Part shown: positions 34,313 to 43,359 of the stretch, in pieces | Layout of the letters: the number at the start of each line of letters is the position of its first letter | Numbering within the stretch: the first letter of the stretch is position 1 | Source: Pseudomonadota bacterium | GTDB lineage: Bacteria; Pseudomonadota; Alphaproteobacteria; Rhizobiales; Xanthobacteraceae | Reading direction: 5' to 3' | Length of the DNA: 64,000 nucleotides | Assembly: GCA_023386885.1 (NCBI GenBank) | Contig: JAEWIX010000011.1 | Span: 1-64,000 of the forward strand | Notes under the pieces: model-generated | The model's input: the letters and a program-made list of their open reading frames with translations, nothing else | What the model was told of the DNA's origin: nothing | The model's database searches: none | Position numbers and translations under genes: made by a program

Positions 34313-35017
34313 TCAGATGCCGAGATAGGCCTGCCGTACCCGTTCGTCCGCGAGCAGGTCCGCGCCGCTGCCTGACAGCGTAACGCGACCGTTCTCCAGC
34401 ACATAGGCGCGCGTCGCGATCTTCAGCGACACCGCGACGTTCTGCTCCACCAGCACGCAGGTCATGCCGCCGGCATTGAGATCGCAGATCGTCTTCAGCA
34501 CGTCATGAACGATGGTTGGCGCGAGCCCGAGTGAAGGCTCATCGAACATGATGAGTTTCGGCTCACCCATCAGGCAACGCCCGATCGCCAGCATCTGCTG
34601 TTCGCCGCCGGACAGCGTGCCCGCTGCTTGGCCGATGCGCTCGGAAAGACGCGGGAACATCGCTAGCACACGCTCGCGATTTTGCGCGCGATGCGGCCGC
34701 GCGTGGGGCAGCATCGCGCCCATGTCGAGATTCTCGGACACCGTTAGCGACGGGAAGATCTGCCGCCCCTCGGCGACCTGTCCGATGCCCAGATCGCACA
34801 CCCGATGGCTTGGAAGTCCGGCGATATCGGCGCCGCGAAAGACGATGCGGCCGCCGGTCGGCCGATGCATGCCGGCGATGGTGCGGATCAGCGATGTCTT
34901 ACCGGCGCCATTGGCGCCAACGATGGCGACGATGGCGCCTTCGTCGACGATGAGCGACACGCCGTCGAGGGCTTGTGCGTCGCCATAATGAACGCTGAGA
35001 TTCTCGACATTCAGCAT
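34313..35017 (-). CDS. livF: Branched-chain amino acid-type ABC transporter, ATP-binding protein LivF
   Basis: The 234-residue ATPase has VGANGAGKTSLIRTI (Walker A), the signature LSGGEQQMLAIGR and KLIMFDEPSLGLAP (Walker B), with VAEGRQIFPSLTVSENL typical of LivF. It is the last gene of the livK-H-M-G-F operon. The start is either this ATG or the GTG one codon earlier (35,020), which overlaps the livG stop. GGAG lies 8 nt before the ATG. It works at the inner membrane with LivG; the substrate is set by the binding protein. Confidence 0.94.
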   Translation of the reverse strand: MLNVENLSVHYGDAQALDGVSLIVDEGAIVAIVGANGAGKTSLIRTIAGMHRPTGGRIVFRGADIAGLPSHRVCDLGIGQVAEGRQIFPSLTVSENLDMGAMLPHARPHRAQNRERVLAMFPRLSERIGQAAGTLSGGEQQMLAIGRCLMGEPKLIMFDEPSLGLAPTIVHDVLKTICDLNAGGMTCVLVEQNVAVSLKIATRAYVLENGRVTLSGSGADLLADERVRQAYLGI

Positions 35018-35739
35018 CACAGCGACTCCGCGCCAAGATAGGATTCGACCACGGCAGGATCGCGCAACACCTGTTCCGGATTGCCCTCGGCGATGGCTGC
35101 GCCGTGGTGCAGCACGAGGATGCGCGAGGCCAGCGCGGTGACCGCGCGCATGACGTGCTCGATCAACAGGATCGTGAGACCGTCACGGTTGAGATCGCGC
35201 AAGGTGGCGACGATGCGGTCGGTTTCAGTGGGCCGTAAGCCGGCCATCACTTCGTCGAGCAGCAACAGTTTTGGCCCGGTAGCAAGTGCGCGTGCGACTT
35301 CCAATCGCTTGCGGTCCGGCAATGTGAGGCTGGATGCGATCTGCGCGCGCTTGTCGAACAGATCGAGCCGCGCCAGCGTGTCGCGTGCGATCTTTTCGGC
35401 ATCGCGGACCGTTCCGGTCTGCATCAGCGCGCCGATGATGACGTTGTCTTCGACCGTCAGCGCGGGGAACGGCCGCACTAGTTGGAAAGTCCGGCCGATG
35501 CCAAGCCGCGCGACCTGATCGGAGCGCAGTCCTTGTATCTGTTGACCGGCGAAGGTGATCGATCCCTCATCGGGCGGAAGCGCGCCGGCGATCATGTTGA
35601 ACAGCGTGGTCTTGCCGGCGCCGTTCGGTCCAATCACCGCGAAGATGTCGCCCTGCGCCACCTCGAAGCTCACGTGACTCACCGCAGCGAGACCGCGGAA
35701 ACGCTTGCTGATGCCGTTGATGGAAAGCAAACCGGTCAT
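35017..35739 (-). CDS. livG: Branched-chain amino acid-type ABC transporter, ATP-binding protein LivG
   Basis: The 240-residue protein has FAVIGPNGAGKTTLFNMIAGALPPDEGSI (Walker A), GIGRTFQLVRPFPALTVEDNV (a LivG hallmark), LPDRKRLEVARALATGPKLLLLDEVMAGL (divergent signature and Walker B) and the C-terminal NPEQVLRDPAVVESYLG. The usual 'LSYGQQRRLEIARAL' signature is here SLTLPDRKRLEVARAL, a variant common in Bradyrhizobium. Its start overlaps the livM stop by 4 bp (ATGA). Confidence 0.94.
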   Translation of the reverse strand: MTGLLSINGISKRFRGLAAVSHVSFEVAQGDIFAVIGPNGAGKTTLFNMIAGALPPDEGSITFAGQQIQGLRSDQVARLGIGRTFQLVRPFPALTVEDNVIIGALMQTGTVRDAEKIARDTLARLDLFDKRAQIASSLTLPDRKRLEVARALATGPKLLLLDEVMAGLRPTETDRIVATLRDLNRDGLTILLIEHVMRAVTALASRILVLHHGAAIAEGNPEQVLRDPAVVESYLGAESL

Positions 35740-36737
35740 GAGCGTAGCCTGTCGAGGCCAAGCTTGCGGGCGAGCCACGGCCACACGCCGCTCGGCTGCA
35801 AGGTGATGATCACCATCAGGGTCAAGCCATAGAAGATTGACTTGGCGCCCGGCGTATTGATGCCGAAGTGCTGCATCAGCGCAGTGAGGGTTTCGCCCAG
35901 CGGCGTCAGCAGGATGGCGCCGACGAGCGGCCCGAACACGGTGCCAAGGCCACCGATGATCGGCGCCATGATGATTTCGATGGAGCGGCCGATGTCGAAC
36001 ACCTGCGATGGAAACAGGTTGCGATAATAGAAGCCATAGAACACACCGCCCACAGCGGTCATGCCGGCGGAAATCAGCATCGCGATCATCTTGGCGCGGA
36101 AGATGTCGATGCCGGCAGCTTGCGCGGCCTCGGGGTCCTCGCGCACCGCGAGCCAGCGATAGCCCAGCGGCGAACGGCGCAGCCACGCCACCAGCAATGT
36201 CGCGGCAGCAGCGAGGATCAGCGCAAGATAATAGTAGAGCAGCGGCCCGCCGCCGAGATTCCACCATTTGTCCGAGCCGGGGCTGTTGACCGACAGGAAC
36301 AGGCCGGCCGATGCGCCGGTGATTTGCAGATGGTCGAAACCGATGCGGGTGAATTCGGCGAAGGCGATGGTCAGCAGCGCGAAATAGACGCCCTCGATGG
36401 CAAAGCGCCAGCCGAGCCAGCCGACGATCATGCCGGCAGCGGCCGCGACCGGAATGGCGATGAAGACGCCGATCCAGGGACCGATGCCGAACAGCGTCCA
36501 CAGTGCCGTCGCGGTATAGGCGCCGAGCCCGAGATACAGCGCGTGACCGAGTGAGAGTTGCCCGGCAAAACCCATCAGCAGGTTCCACGCCTGTCCGAGA
36601 TAAGCGAAGTAGAACACCAGGATCAGCACCGACAGCAGGTAACGGTCGGCGACGAGCGGCGCGGCAATCGCTGCCACCAAGGCTGCGAGGCAGAGGATTT
36701 TGCCGCGCGTGGGCAGGCGCTGCCAGATATCGCTCAT
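35736..36737 (-). CDS. livM: Branched-chain amino acid-type ABC transporter permease LivM
   Basis: The 333-residue protein has eight or nine membrane helices. The characteristic LivM blocks are NLLMGFAGQLSLGHALYLGLGAYTA (helix 2-3 region), GVYFALLTIAFAEF and the cytoplasmic EAA-like loop YRWLAVREDPEAAQAAGIDIFRAKM. GGLGTVFGPLVGAILLTPL follows. The C-terminal part continues to KLGLDRLRS. It overlaps livH by 4 bp at its start and livG by 4 bp at its end, a tightly coupled operon. Confidence 0.94.
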   Translation of the reverse strand: MSDIWQRLPTRGKILCLAALVAAIAAPLVADRYLLSVLILVFYFAYLGQAWNLLMGFAGQLSLGHALYLGLGAYTATALWTLFGIGPWIGVFIAIPVAAAAGMIVGWLGWRFAIEGVYFALLTIAFAEFTRIGFDHLQITGASAGLFLSVNSPGSDKWWNLGGGPLLYYYLALILAAAATLLVAWLRRSPLGYRWLAVREDPEAAQAAGIDIFRAKMIAMLISAGMTAVGGVFYGFYYRNLFPSQVFDIGRSIEIIMAPIIGGLGTVFGPLVGAILLTPLGETLTALMQHFGINTPGAKSIFYGLTLMVIITLQPSGVWPWLARKLGLDRLRS

Positions 36738-37600
36738 AGCCGCCGCCCCATCAGGCCCTGCGGGCGCAGCACCAAGACGAGGATCAGGAGCGCGAAGGAA
36801 AACATGCTCTTCATCGACGGCTGGATGTAGAATCCCGCGAGCGCTTCGGAAATGCCGATCAGGATGCCGCCGACCAGCGCGCCCGCCATTGACCCGAGCC
36901 CACCGATGATGACGATGACGAAGGCGAGAAGAGTATAGGCAGGCGCAAGGCCGGGCGATGCATCGGCGATAGTTGCCATCAGCGTCCCCGCCGCGCCGAT
37001 GCAGGCGAAGCCGAGCCCGAATGTCACCGCGTAGAGTTGTTTGACGTTGAGGCCGACGACACCCGCCCCGGTGAGGTTATCGGCGCAGGCGCGGATCGCC
37101 GTGCCAGTGCGCGTATAGCGGAAGAAAAGAAACAGCGCGATGCAGATCGCGAAGGCGCCGAGCGCAGCGAATACCCGGACCTTGTCGATGAACAGGGAGC
37201 CGATGGCGTAGCTGTCGAAACTGTAGGGCAGGTTGATCGGTCGCGCGTCGGGGCCGAAAATCAGCAACAAGCCGTTGACGACCACGGTGGCGAGGCCAAC
37301 CAGCAGAATGAACTGTTCGTGCTCGGCGCGGCTGATGAAGGGTTCGACCAGTGAGCGTTGCAGGATATAGCCGAGAAAGAAGAAGGCTGCCGCGATCGGC
37401 AACAGCGATAGCAGCGGTGAGACGCCCAGGATGTCGAACAATAGGAATGCCGCATACATCGCGACGACGGTGAACTCGCCGTGCGCGAAATTGACCACGC
37501 GCATGACACCAAAAATGACCGACAGACCAAGCGCCATCAGCCCGTAGACGAGCCCGGTAAGAATCCCTTGAACGACAATATTCAAGGTGATCGCCGTCAT
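36734..37600 (-). CDS. livH: Branched-chain amino acid-type ABC transporter permease LivH
   Basis: The 288-residue permease begins MTAITLNIVVQGILTGLVYGLMALGLSVIFGVMRVVNFAHGEF, the standard LivH start. It has the loop TGTAIRACADNLTGAGVVGLNVKQLYAVTFGLGFACIGAAG and the C-terminal VIIGGLGSMAGALVGGILIG. I chose ATG 37,600, with GGAG 8 nt upstream. The gene lies 119 bp after the binding-protein gene on the same strand. Confidence 0.94.
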   Translation of the reverse strand: MTAITLNIVVQGILTGLVYGLMALGLSVIFGVMRVVNFAHGEFTVVAMYAAFLLFDILGVSPLLSLLPIAAAFFFLGYILQRSLVEPFISRAEHEQFILLVGLATVVVNGLLLIFGPDARPINLPYSFDSYAIGSLFIDKVRVFAALGAFAICIALFLFFRYTRTGTAIRACADNLTGAGVVGLNVKQLYAVTFGLGFACIGAAGTLMATIADASPGLAPAYTLLAFVIVIIGGLGSMAGALVGGILIGISEALAGFYIQPSMKSMFSFALLILVLVLRPQGLMGRRL

Positions 37601-37719
37601 CTGAAACTCCAGCCGCAGGTTCTGCCGCGGCGCGTCTTGAGAGAGATCGAGAGTGAGGAAACGCAAGCACCGCGCGGCGCGCGATGCTTCACGATCAACA
37701 AAAATGTGGGAGCGTCAGG

Positions 37720-38958
37720 TCACTTGCGGCCTTGCCACGGCGGCATCGGCAGCACCGGCGTCATGGTCGCGACCTCCGCCGGCAGCACCACCGTCGGCGT
37801 CTGGTTGCGGTTCTGCACGCAGGCCGACGGAATGTCGTTGTTCTGACCTTTCTCGTCGAACTTGATCGGGCCGCCGATCATGGTGTGATCGACGAGGTTG
37901 GTGGCCTTGAGCGCTTTCATCAGCTCCGGCCCGTTGGTGGTGCCGGCGCGCTTGAAGGCGTCGCCCGCGATCATCAGGGCGTCGAAGGTGAAGCCGACGT
38001 TGAAACATTCGACGGCGAAGCGGAATTTCGGCTGTGCTTTCTTGTAGGCGGCTTCGAGCGCTTGCGTGACTTTGGATTTCGGATTGGCCCAAGGCAGCGC
38101 ATCGATGTGATAGTCGGCCAGCGGGCCGAGCGCCTTGTAGAACTCTTCGTCGTAGAGGCCGGGCGCGCCGGGCGAGATGATGCCCATCGGCTGGAATTTC
38201 TGCCGTACGGTGTCCCGCACCAGCTTGATGGCGTCGGCCGCGCGGGTCACCACCAGCAGCAGGTCGGGGTTGAGGCCGCGAATCTTGGTGACTTCCACCG
38301 AGAGGTCCTGCGCTTTTGGATCGTAGGGGATCGATTCCAGCAGCTTGAACGGCAGTCCCGACTTAGGGAAGAGCGCGTCCATGCCCTTGCGCTGCGCCAG
38401 ACCGAAGTTGTCGTTGGCATGCAGGAAAACCGCGGTCTTCGGCGCGATCTTGGTGGCGTCGATCAGCGCCTGAATCTGATGCAGACCGTTCTTCACCAAC
38501 ATGCCGCCGGTCGGGAAGTTGCGGACGAGGAATTTATAGCCTTGTTCGGTGAGTTGCGGTGCGGCGCCGATGTTGACGATCAGCGGCACCTGACGCTGCT
38601 CGCAAACCTGCGCGATGGCCAGCGTGCCGGCGGAATCGAACGCGCCGACGATGCAGTGTGCGCCTTCGTTGATGGCGCGTTCGGTCTGGGTACGCGCGAC
38701 ATCCGGATTGGATTCCATGTCGATATGCACCAGTTCGACCTTGTAGCCGAGATCGGCCAGCACCGACTGCGCCACCAGCGCGCCGCGATGGCAGCTCTGA
38801 CCGGCCTGTGCGAGGTAACCGGATTGCGGCAGCAGCACCGCGATTTTCAGGGTTTGCGCCTGTGCCCGGACGATTCCGGGGGCCGCGAGCAATGCTGCGC
38901 CGGCGACGCCGCCCGCGAGCACGTTGCGGCGGCTGAATTTGAATTGATCGTTCGGCAT
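37720..38958 (-). CDS. ABC transporter substrate-binding protein (LivK/leucine-binding family), Tat-type signal
   Basis: The 412-residue protein has a twin-arginine leader (KFSRRNVLAGGVAGAALLAAPGIVRAQA). The periplasmic binding fold of the leucine-binding family follows: LKIAVLLPQSGYLAQAGQSCHRGALVAQ, GAFDSAGTLAIAQVCEQRQVPLIVNIGAAPQL and FLHANDNFGLAQ. The presence of an upstream thiamine-diphosphate enzyme suggests the substrate may be a 2-oxo or aromatic acid rather than leucine, but this is inference. It is the first gene of the ABC cluster, 177 bp after the TPP enzyme gene. Confidence 0.92.
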   Translation of the reverse strand: MPNDQFKFSRRNVLAGGVAGAALLAAPGIVRAQAQTLKIAVLLPQSGYLAQAGQSCHRGALVAQSVLADLGYKVELVHIDMESNPDVARTQTERAINEGAHCIVGAFDSAGTLAIAQVCEQRQVPLIVNIGAAPQLTEQGYKFLVRNFPTGGMLVKNGLHQIQALIDATKIAPKTAVFLHANDNFGLAQRKGMDALFPKSGLPFKLLESIPYDPKAQDLSVEVTKIRGLNPDLLLVVTRAADAIKLVRDTVRQKFQPMGIISPGAPGLYDEEFYKALGPLADYHIDALPWANPKSKVTQALEAAYKKAQPKFRFAVECFNVGFTFDALMIAGDAFKRAGTTNGPELMKALKATNLVDHTMIGGPIKFDEKGQNNDIPSACVQNRNQTPTVVLPAEVATMTPVLPMPPWQGRK

Positions 38959-39135
38959 GTCTCTCCTCCTGGAATGCCCGCCGTTGAACCGGTCGCGGCC
39001 TTGATTGCTGCTACCTCAAGCTGTTCGATTATTGCGTGGCGCGGGTGCGATCACAAGCGGCTGGGGCCGCTGGTGTCCCATCACTTTGGTCTGATCCTCT
39101 CGCAACGCAAAATGCCGCTGCGAAAGACTCTGTCG

Positions 39136-40758
39136 TTAAGGCTTTTGCCGTCGAATGAAAGTCCATGGGCTGGCCTCGGAATCGGTCGGCACTTCGATGT
39201 CGATCAGGTAAGGCCCGCCGTCGGCCAGTGCGTGCTCCAGCGCCGGGCGGAAGGCATCCGGCGAGGTGACGCGCGCCGCGCCGACGCCGAAAGATTCCGC
39301 GAGCTTGACGAAATCCGGATTGACCAGATCGGAGGCGACCACGCGGCCCTCGAAGCCTTCCAACTGGTCGCGGCGCACGTTGCCGTAGGCGTTGTTGTTG
39401 AACACCAGCACCACGACGCCGATCTTGAATTGCACGGCGGTCGCCAGTTCCTGCACGGCGAACATGAAGCCGCCGTCGCCAGTGATCGCAACCACCGGCC
39501 GATCCGGATTGGCAACCTTGGCACCCAGCGCGGTCGGGAAGCCTGCGCCGAGGGTGCCCTGGTAGCCAGAGGTGATGAAGGTGCGCGGCTCGTAGACCGG
39601 GAAGCCGTACCACGAGGCGAAGCCGACCTGCGACAGCTCGTCGGTGACGATGGCGTTGGCGGGAAGCACCTCGCGCAGGATGTTGAGGTACGACATCTGC
39701 GGCTGGATCGTTTGAATCTGTTTCAGCGTCGATGCCGATGCGGCGCGAATCGCTTCGCGGCGGCCCGGTTGCCGGGTGAAGCCGCGTCGCTGCACGGCGG
39801 TGAGCAGATCGCGAGTGCCCTCGCGCGCATCGGCGATGATGGCGGTGTCCGGCGGAAAGCGCCGCATTTCCGCCGGGTCGATATCGATGCGAATGGATTG
39901 TTGGCCTTCGGGGCGATACGGCCATCGCCACGTCGGCAATTCCATCCGGGTGCCGATGCCGATAATGAGATCGGTTTGCGGCCATACCTCGTAAGCGGCC
40001 GCCATGGTCATACCGAGGTCGTGTGCGTTGCTGACGATGCCGCGTCCGCTGCGGAACGCCACCACGGGCGCGTCGAGCGTTTCCGCCAGTTCGAGGATTT
40101 CATCGCGCGCATGGATCGCGCCACTGCCGACGAAGATCATCGGTGCCTTGCTGGCGGCGATGCGTTCGGCGGCGGCCTTGATCCGGTCGCTGTCGGGACG
40201 TGGCGCTGGAAGCAGGTCGAATGGTCTGGCGTCGCCAACGTCGGCGCGTTGCGTGAAAATATCCCACGGCATTTCCAGCACGGCCGGGCCTTGTCGCCCA
40301 GACTGCATTTCCTGAAACGCGCGGGACACCAGTGCCGGCGCGGCGTCTGGATATTCGATCCGCTCCGCCCATTTGACGAAGGTGCGCAGCGTTGCGAGCT
40401 GGTTCGGCATTTCGTGCAGATGGCCGCGCCCCTTGTCGAGGAAGGCGGTCGGGACCTGCCCAGTCAGGCACAGCACCGGCTCATTGCTGCCGAAAGCGGT
40501 CAATAACGCGGCGCCGGCATTCAGCACGCCAGGACCGGGGACAACGCTGAACACGCCGGGCCGGCCGGTGGAGCGCGCATAGCCGTAAGCCATGTAACCG
40601 CAGGCCTGCTCATGCCGTGCGCCGATGACGTTCAATTGGGCTTGTCGAAACGCATCGAACAGGCCGTAGACCTGCGCGCCGGGCAGGCCGAATACGGTAT
40701 CGACGCCATGCGCGACGAGACCGTTGACGATTGCTTCCCCGCCTGAAGTTGAAGTCAT
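39136..40758 (-). CDS. Thiamine-diphosphate-dependent enzyme (acetolactate synthase/benzoylformate decarboxylase family)
   Basis: The 540-residue protein has the three-domain layout: Pyr domain with VIGARHEQACGYMAYGYARSTG (catalytic Glu in RHEQ), a central domain with PMIFVGSGAIHARDEILELAE and the PP domain with TGDGGFMFAVQELATAVQ...NNNAYGNVR (GDG...NN thiamine diphosphate and Mg2+ motif). Exact reaction is unknown: acetolactate synthase large-subunit-like proteins of this kind are often 2-oxo acid decarboxylases or oxalyl/sulfoacetaldehyde-type enzymes. I chose ATG 40,758 (MTSTSGGEAIVNGL). It precedes the liv-type transporter on the same strand and probably handles the imported compound. Confidence 0.9.
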   Translation of the reverse strand: MTSTSGGEAIVNGLVAHGVDTVFGLPGAQVYGLFDAFRQAQLNVIGARHEQACGYMAYGYARSTGRPGVFSVVPGPGVLNAGAALLTAFGSNEPVLCLTGQVPTAFLDKGRGHLHEMPNQLATLRTFVKWAERIEYPDAAPALVSRAFQEMQSGRQGPAVLEMPWDIFTQRADVGDARPFDLLPAPRPDSDRIKAAAERIAASKAPMIFVGSGAIHARDEILELAETLDAPVVAFRSGRGIVSNAHDLGMTMAAAYEVWPQTDLIIGIGTRMELPTWRWPYRPEGQQSIRIDIDPAEMRRFPPDTAIIADAREGTRDLLTAVQRRGFTRQPGRREAIRAASASTLKQIQTIQPQMSYLNILREVLPANAIVTDELSQVGFASWYGFPVYEPRTFITSGYQGTLGAGFPTALGAKVANPDRPVVAITGDGGFMFAVQELATAVQFKIGVVVLVFNNNAYGNVRRDQLEGFEGRVVASDLVNPDFVKLAESFGVGAARVTSPDAFRPALEHALADGGPYLIDIEVPTDSEASPWTFIRRQKP

Positions 40759-40944
40759 GATCCGTTCCAATCGTTCGGGCGCCGGATCGTATGCCCTCGC
40801 GTCGCAAAGTTGAATCGACCACGAACGCCTGATCCGCAAATACCGGATCGATACTTGCTACGAAGCATGCGCGGGATGCAAGAGACTTGTCGCGGATTTG
40901 TCACGCGGTTTGTATCGCACAGTGTGACGCTTCGTGCGTAAGCC

Positions 40945-43359
40945 TCAGGATGGGGCGTTGATGCCGACGCGCATCGCATGGGCTGTGACGTCGTGGCGAA
41001 AATCCATCACCATACGCTCGAACAGGTCGAATGCTTCGATCTGAAATTCGGTGACAACCTTGTGCGGCGGTAATCGCCGGTCGCCGACCCGTCGCTTGAG
41101 ATGCTCGAGGCGCTCGAACTGCTCGGACCAGAGTTGGTCGATCAATGCCATCATCAATCGACGCAGGATGTCTGCGAGCAGGGTTTCGCCGATACTTGTG
41201 ACTTTGCCATCCATCCAGCGGTCGGCGGTGGTTTGAACTGTCTGTTTGAGGCTTTCGGACTCTTCAACACGATTGGTGGACGGTGGAGCGATATCGATGG
41301 CGAGCGTCAGGATCGAGCGGATCGCATGATCCAGTCCGGCGATATCCCAGGCTGCATCAGGTGGAGCAAATCGCGCGATCAGGTCATCGATGGTTTCGTG
41401 ACATAGCCGCCGCGCCATCGCAAAGGCATCCGCGCCGTCGCGGATCTCTCGACGCATGTCATAGAGTGTATCGCGTTGGCGTTGAATGATCGCGTCGAAC
41501 CGCAACAGTCCGAGACGGCGATCGAAGCTGCGGGTTTCGTGTCGTATCTGCGCGGCACGGATCAGACGCTTCGCGACCGGCTGTGCGATGGGAGTGCCTT
41601 GCACGGGCGAGGGCGCGCGGATGGCGGCTGTCGTGAGAAACTCGTCCTCCAGCGAAGCATGAAAGACCGAGCGACCCGGATCGCCTTGCCGCCCGGCGCG
41701 GCCGCGCAGTTGATGGTCGAGCCGCTCATGGTCGTGGTGCGTCGTACCGATCACCAATAGCCCGCCGGCGGCGACCACGCCGTCGCGCGTGGCGATGTCC
41801 GCATGATCGCCCCCGAGTCGGATATCGGTCCCGCGGCCTGCCATTGCCGTGGCGATGGTCACCGCGCCAGGCGCACCGGCTTTCGCGATGATATGTGCCT
41901 CGCGCGCATGATGTTTGGCGTTGAGCAGTGCAAATGTCTTTGCAGTCGTCGTGTCGCTCGCCGGCTCAACGCTCTGCCGCCAGCCGTTGGCCTCGAGCAT
42001 CGCGGCGAGCGTTTCCGACCGTTCGATCGAGGGCGCGCCGATCAGGACGGGTTGGCCGTGTCGATGAGCGCTTTCAACCTCGCGCAGGATCGCCGCGGTC
42101 TTGTCGGCGGCGGTGGCGTGGAGCACGGTTTCGTCGACGCGGATCAACTGGCGATGAGTCGGAACGGCAATGACATCGAGATCATAGACCTCGTGATATT
42201 CGGCGGCGTCGGTAATCGCGGTGCCAGTCATGCCGGCGAGCTTGGCGTAACGCCGGAAGTAAGTCTGGTAAGTGATCGCGGCCAGCGTGCGGGTTTCCTC
42301 GCCGATCGCGCAACCTTCCTTGGCCTCCAGCGCCTGATGCAGCCCCTCGTCGTAGCGGCGCCCCGGCATCGGCCGCCCGGTCAGTGCATCGACGATAACG
42401 ACCTCGCCGTGTTGAACGACATAATCCCGATCGCGCGTCAGCACGACATGCGCGCGCAACGCTTGCACGACATGGTGCAGCAGCGAGATCGACGCGATCT
42501 CATGCAGCGTGGCCGAGGTTTTCAGCAAGCCGTGTTGTCGCAATCCCTGTTCGACATAGCTGTAACCGGCTTCCGTCAGTGTGACGCGTCGCCGATGATC
42601 GATGTCGTAATGTTGGGATTGCAGGGAAGCGATGGCGGCATCGATCGCCTGATAGAAGCCCGAGTGGTCGCCGAGCGGCCCGAACAGCGCCAGCGGTATA
42701 CCAGCCTCGTCGATCAGGGTCGCATCGGCTTCGTCGATCAGCGCGAAGGCGTGGCCGCGTTGCACGGTTTCCGCCGCCGTAAACTTCATGTTGTCGCGCA
42801 GATAATCGAAGCCGAATTCGCTGGCGATGCCGTAGGTGATATCGCAACGATAGGCGGCGCGCCGGCTGTCGTCGTCCATCTCCTGCGTGATGACGCCGGT
42901 GCTAAGCCCGAGAAGGCTGTAGACCGGCCGCATCCAGTCCGCGTCGCGCTCGGAGAGGTAGTCGTTCGGCGTCGCGACGTGAACGCCCTTGCCGGTGAGA
43001 GAATTCAGGACGCAGACCAATGCGGCGGTCAGTGTTTTGCCTTCGCCGGTTTTCATCTCGGCGATATGACCGTCGTGAAGCGCTAGCGCGCCGATGAGCT
43101 GCACGGGGACGGGATGTTCCTTGAGCGCGCGGCGCGCGGCCTCGCGCACCAGCGCGAAAACCTCGACCTTGATTACGTCGAGTGTTGTGCCGGCCTGGAC
43201 CTGCTGGCGCAGTTCGTCGATGCGAGCACGCAGCGCAGCATTTGACAACTGCCGATGATCGGGCTCCAGAGCGAGGATCTGGCGGGCGGTCGTCTCAAAG
43301 CGCGCCAGCTTCCGGTGGGCCTTGAGGCCCAGCACGCGCCGCGCCAGACGCAGGATCAT
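40945..43359 (-). CDS. SecA paralogue (SecA2-like ATPase) in the exbB-exbD-tonB operon
   Basis: The 804-residue protein is a recognisable SecA: HDGHIAEMKTGEGKTLTAAL (Walker A, 105-109), ATPNDYLSERDADWMRP, ITYGIASEFGFDYLRDNM, LIDEADATLIDEAG (Walker B), AGMTGTA, TIATAMAGRGTDIRLGG and LRGRAGRQGDPGRS. It differs from housekeeping SecA: DEADATLIDEA replaces DEVDSILIDEA, VTVNDYL is ATPNDYL, and it lacks the C-terminal zinc/SecB-binding tail, ending at VGINAPS. It is shorter than the usual alphaproteobacterial SecA of about 900 or more residues. Its start overlaps the tonB stop by 4 bp, so it is translated with the TonB motor genes. A main secA is expected elsewhere in the genome. Likely role: accessory export of a subset of proteins, perhaps for the TonB system; not established. 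Confidence 0.88.
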   Translation of the reverse strand: MILRLARRVLGLKAHRKLARFETTARQILALEPDHRQLSNAALRARIDELRQQVQAGTTLDVIKVEVFALVREAARRALKEHPVPVQLIGALALHDGHIAEMKTGEGKTLTAALVCVLNSLTGKGVHVATPNDYLSERDADWMRPVYSLLGLSTGVITQEMDDDSRRAAYRCDITYGIASEFGFDYLRDNMKFTAAETVQRGHAFALIDEADATLIDEAGIPLALFGPLGDHSGFYQAIDAAIASLQSQHYDIDHRRRVTLTEAGYSYVEQGLRQHGLLKTSATLHEIASISLLHHVVQALRAHVVLTRDRDYVVQHGEVVIVDALTGRPMPGRRYDEGLHQALEAKEGCAIGEETRTLAAITYQTYFRRYAKLAGMTGTAITDAAEYHEVYDLDVIAVPTHRQLIRVDETVLHATAADKTAAILREVESAHRHGQPVLIGAPSIERSETLAAMLEANGWRQSVEPASDTTTAKTFALLNAKHHAREAHIIAKAGAPGAVTIATAMAGRGTDIRLGGDHADIATRDGVVAAGGLLVIGTTHHDHERLDHQLRGRAGRQGDPGRSVFHASLEDEFLTTAAIRAPSPVQGTPIAQPVAKRLIRAAQIRHETRSFDRRLGLLRFDAIIQRQRDTLYDMRREIRDGADAFAMARRLCHETIDDLIARFAPPDAAWDIAGLDHAIRSILTLAIDIAPPSTNRVEESESLKQTVQTTADRWMDGKVTSIGETLLADILRRLMMALIDQLWSEQFERLEHLKRRVGDRRLPPHKVVTEFQIEAFDLFERMVMDFRHDVTAHAMRVGINAPS

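Noticed and set aside
37684..40506. A 940-codon open frame on the plus strand
   Set aside because: It lies antisense to the binding-protein and TPP-enzyme genes, which have clear family motifs; in high-GC DNA the opposite strand is often open. Its product is low-complexity and rich in Arg/Gly/Asp/His.
41803..43086. A 427-codon plus-strand frame inside the SecA paralogue
   Set aside because: Antisense to all conserved SecA motifs; no own domain.
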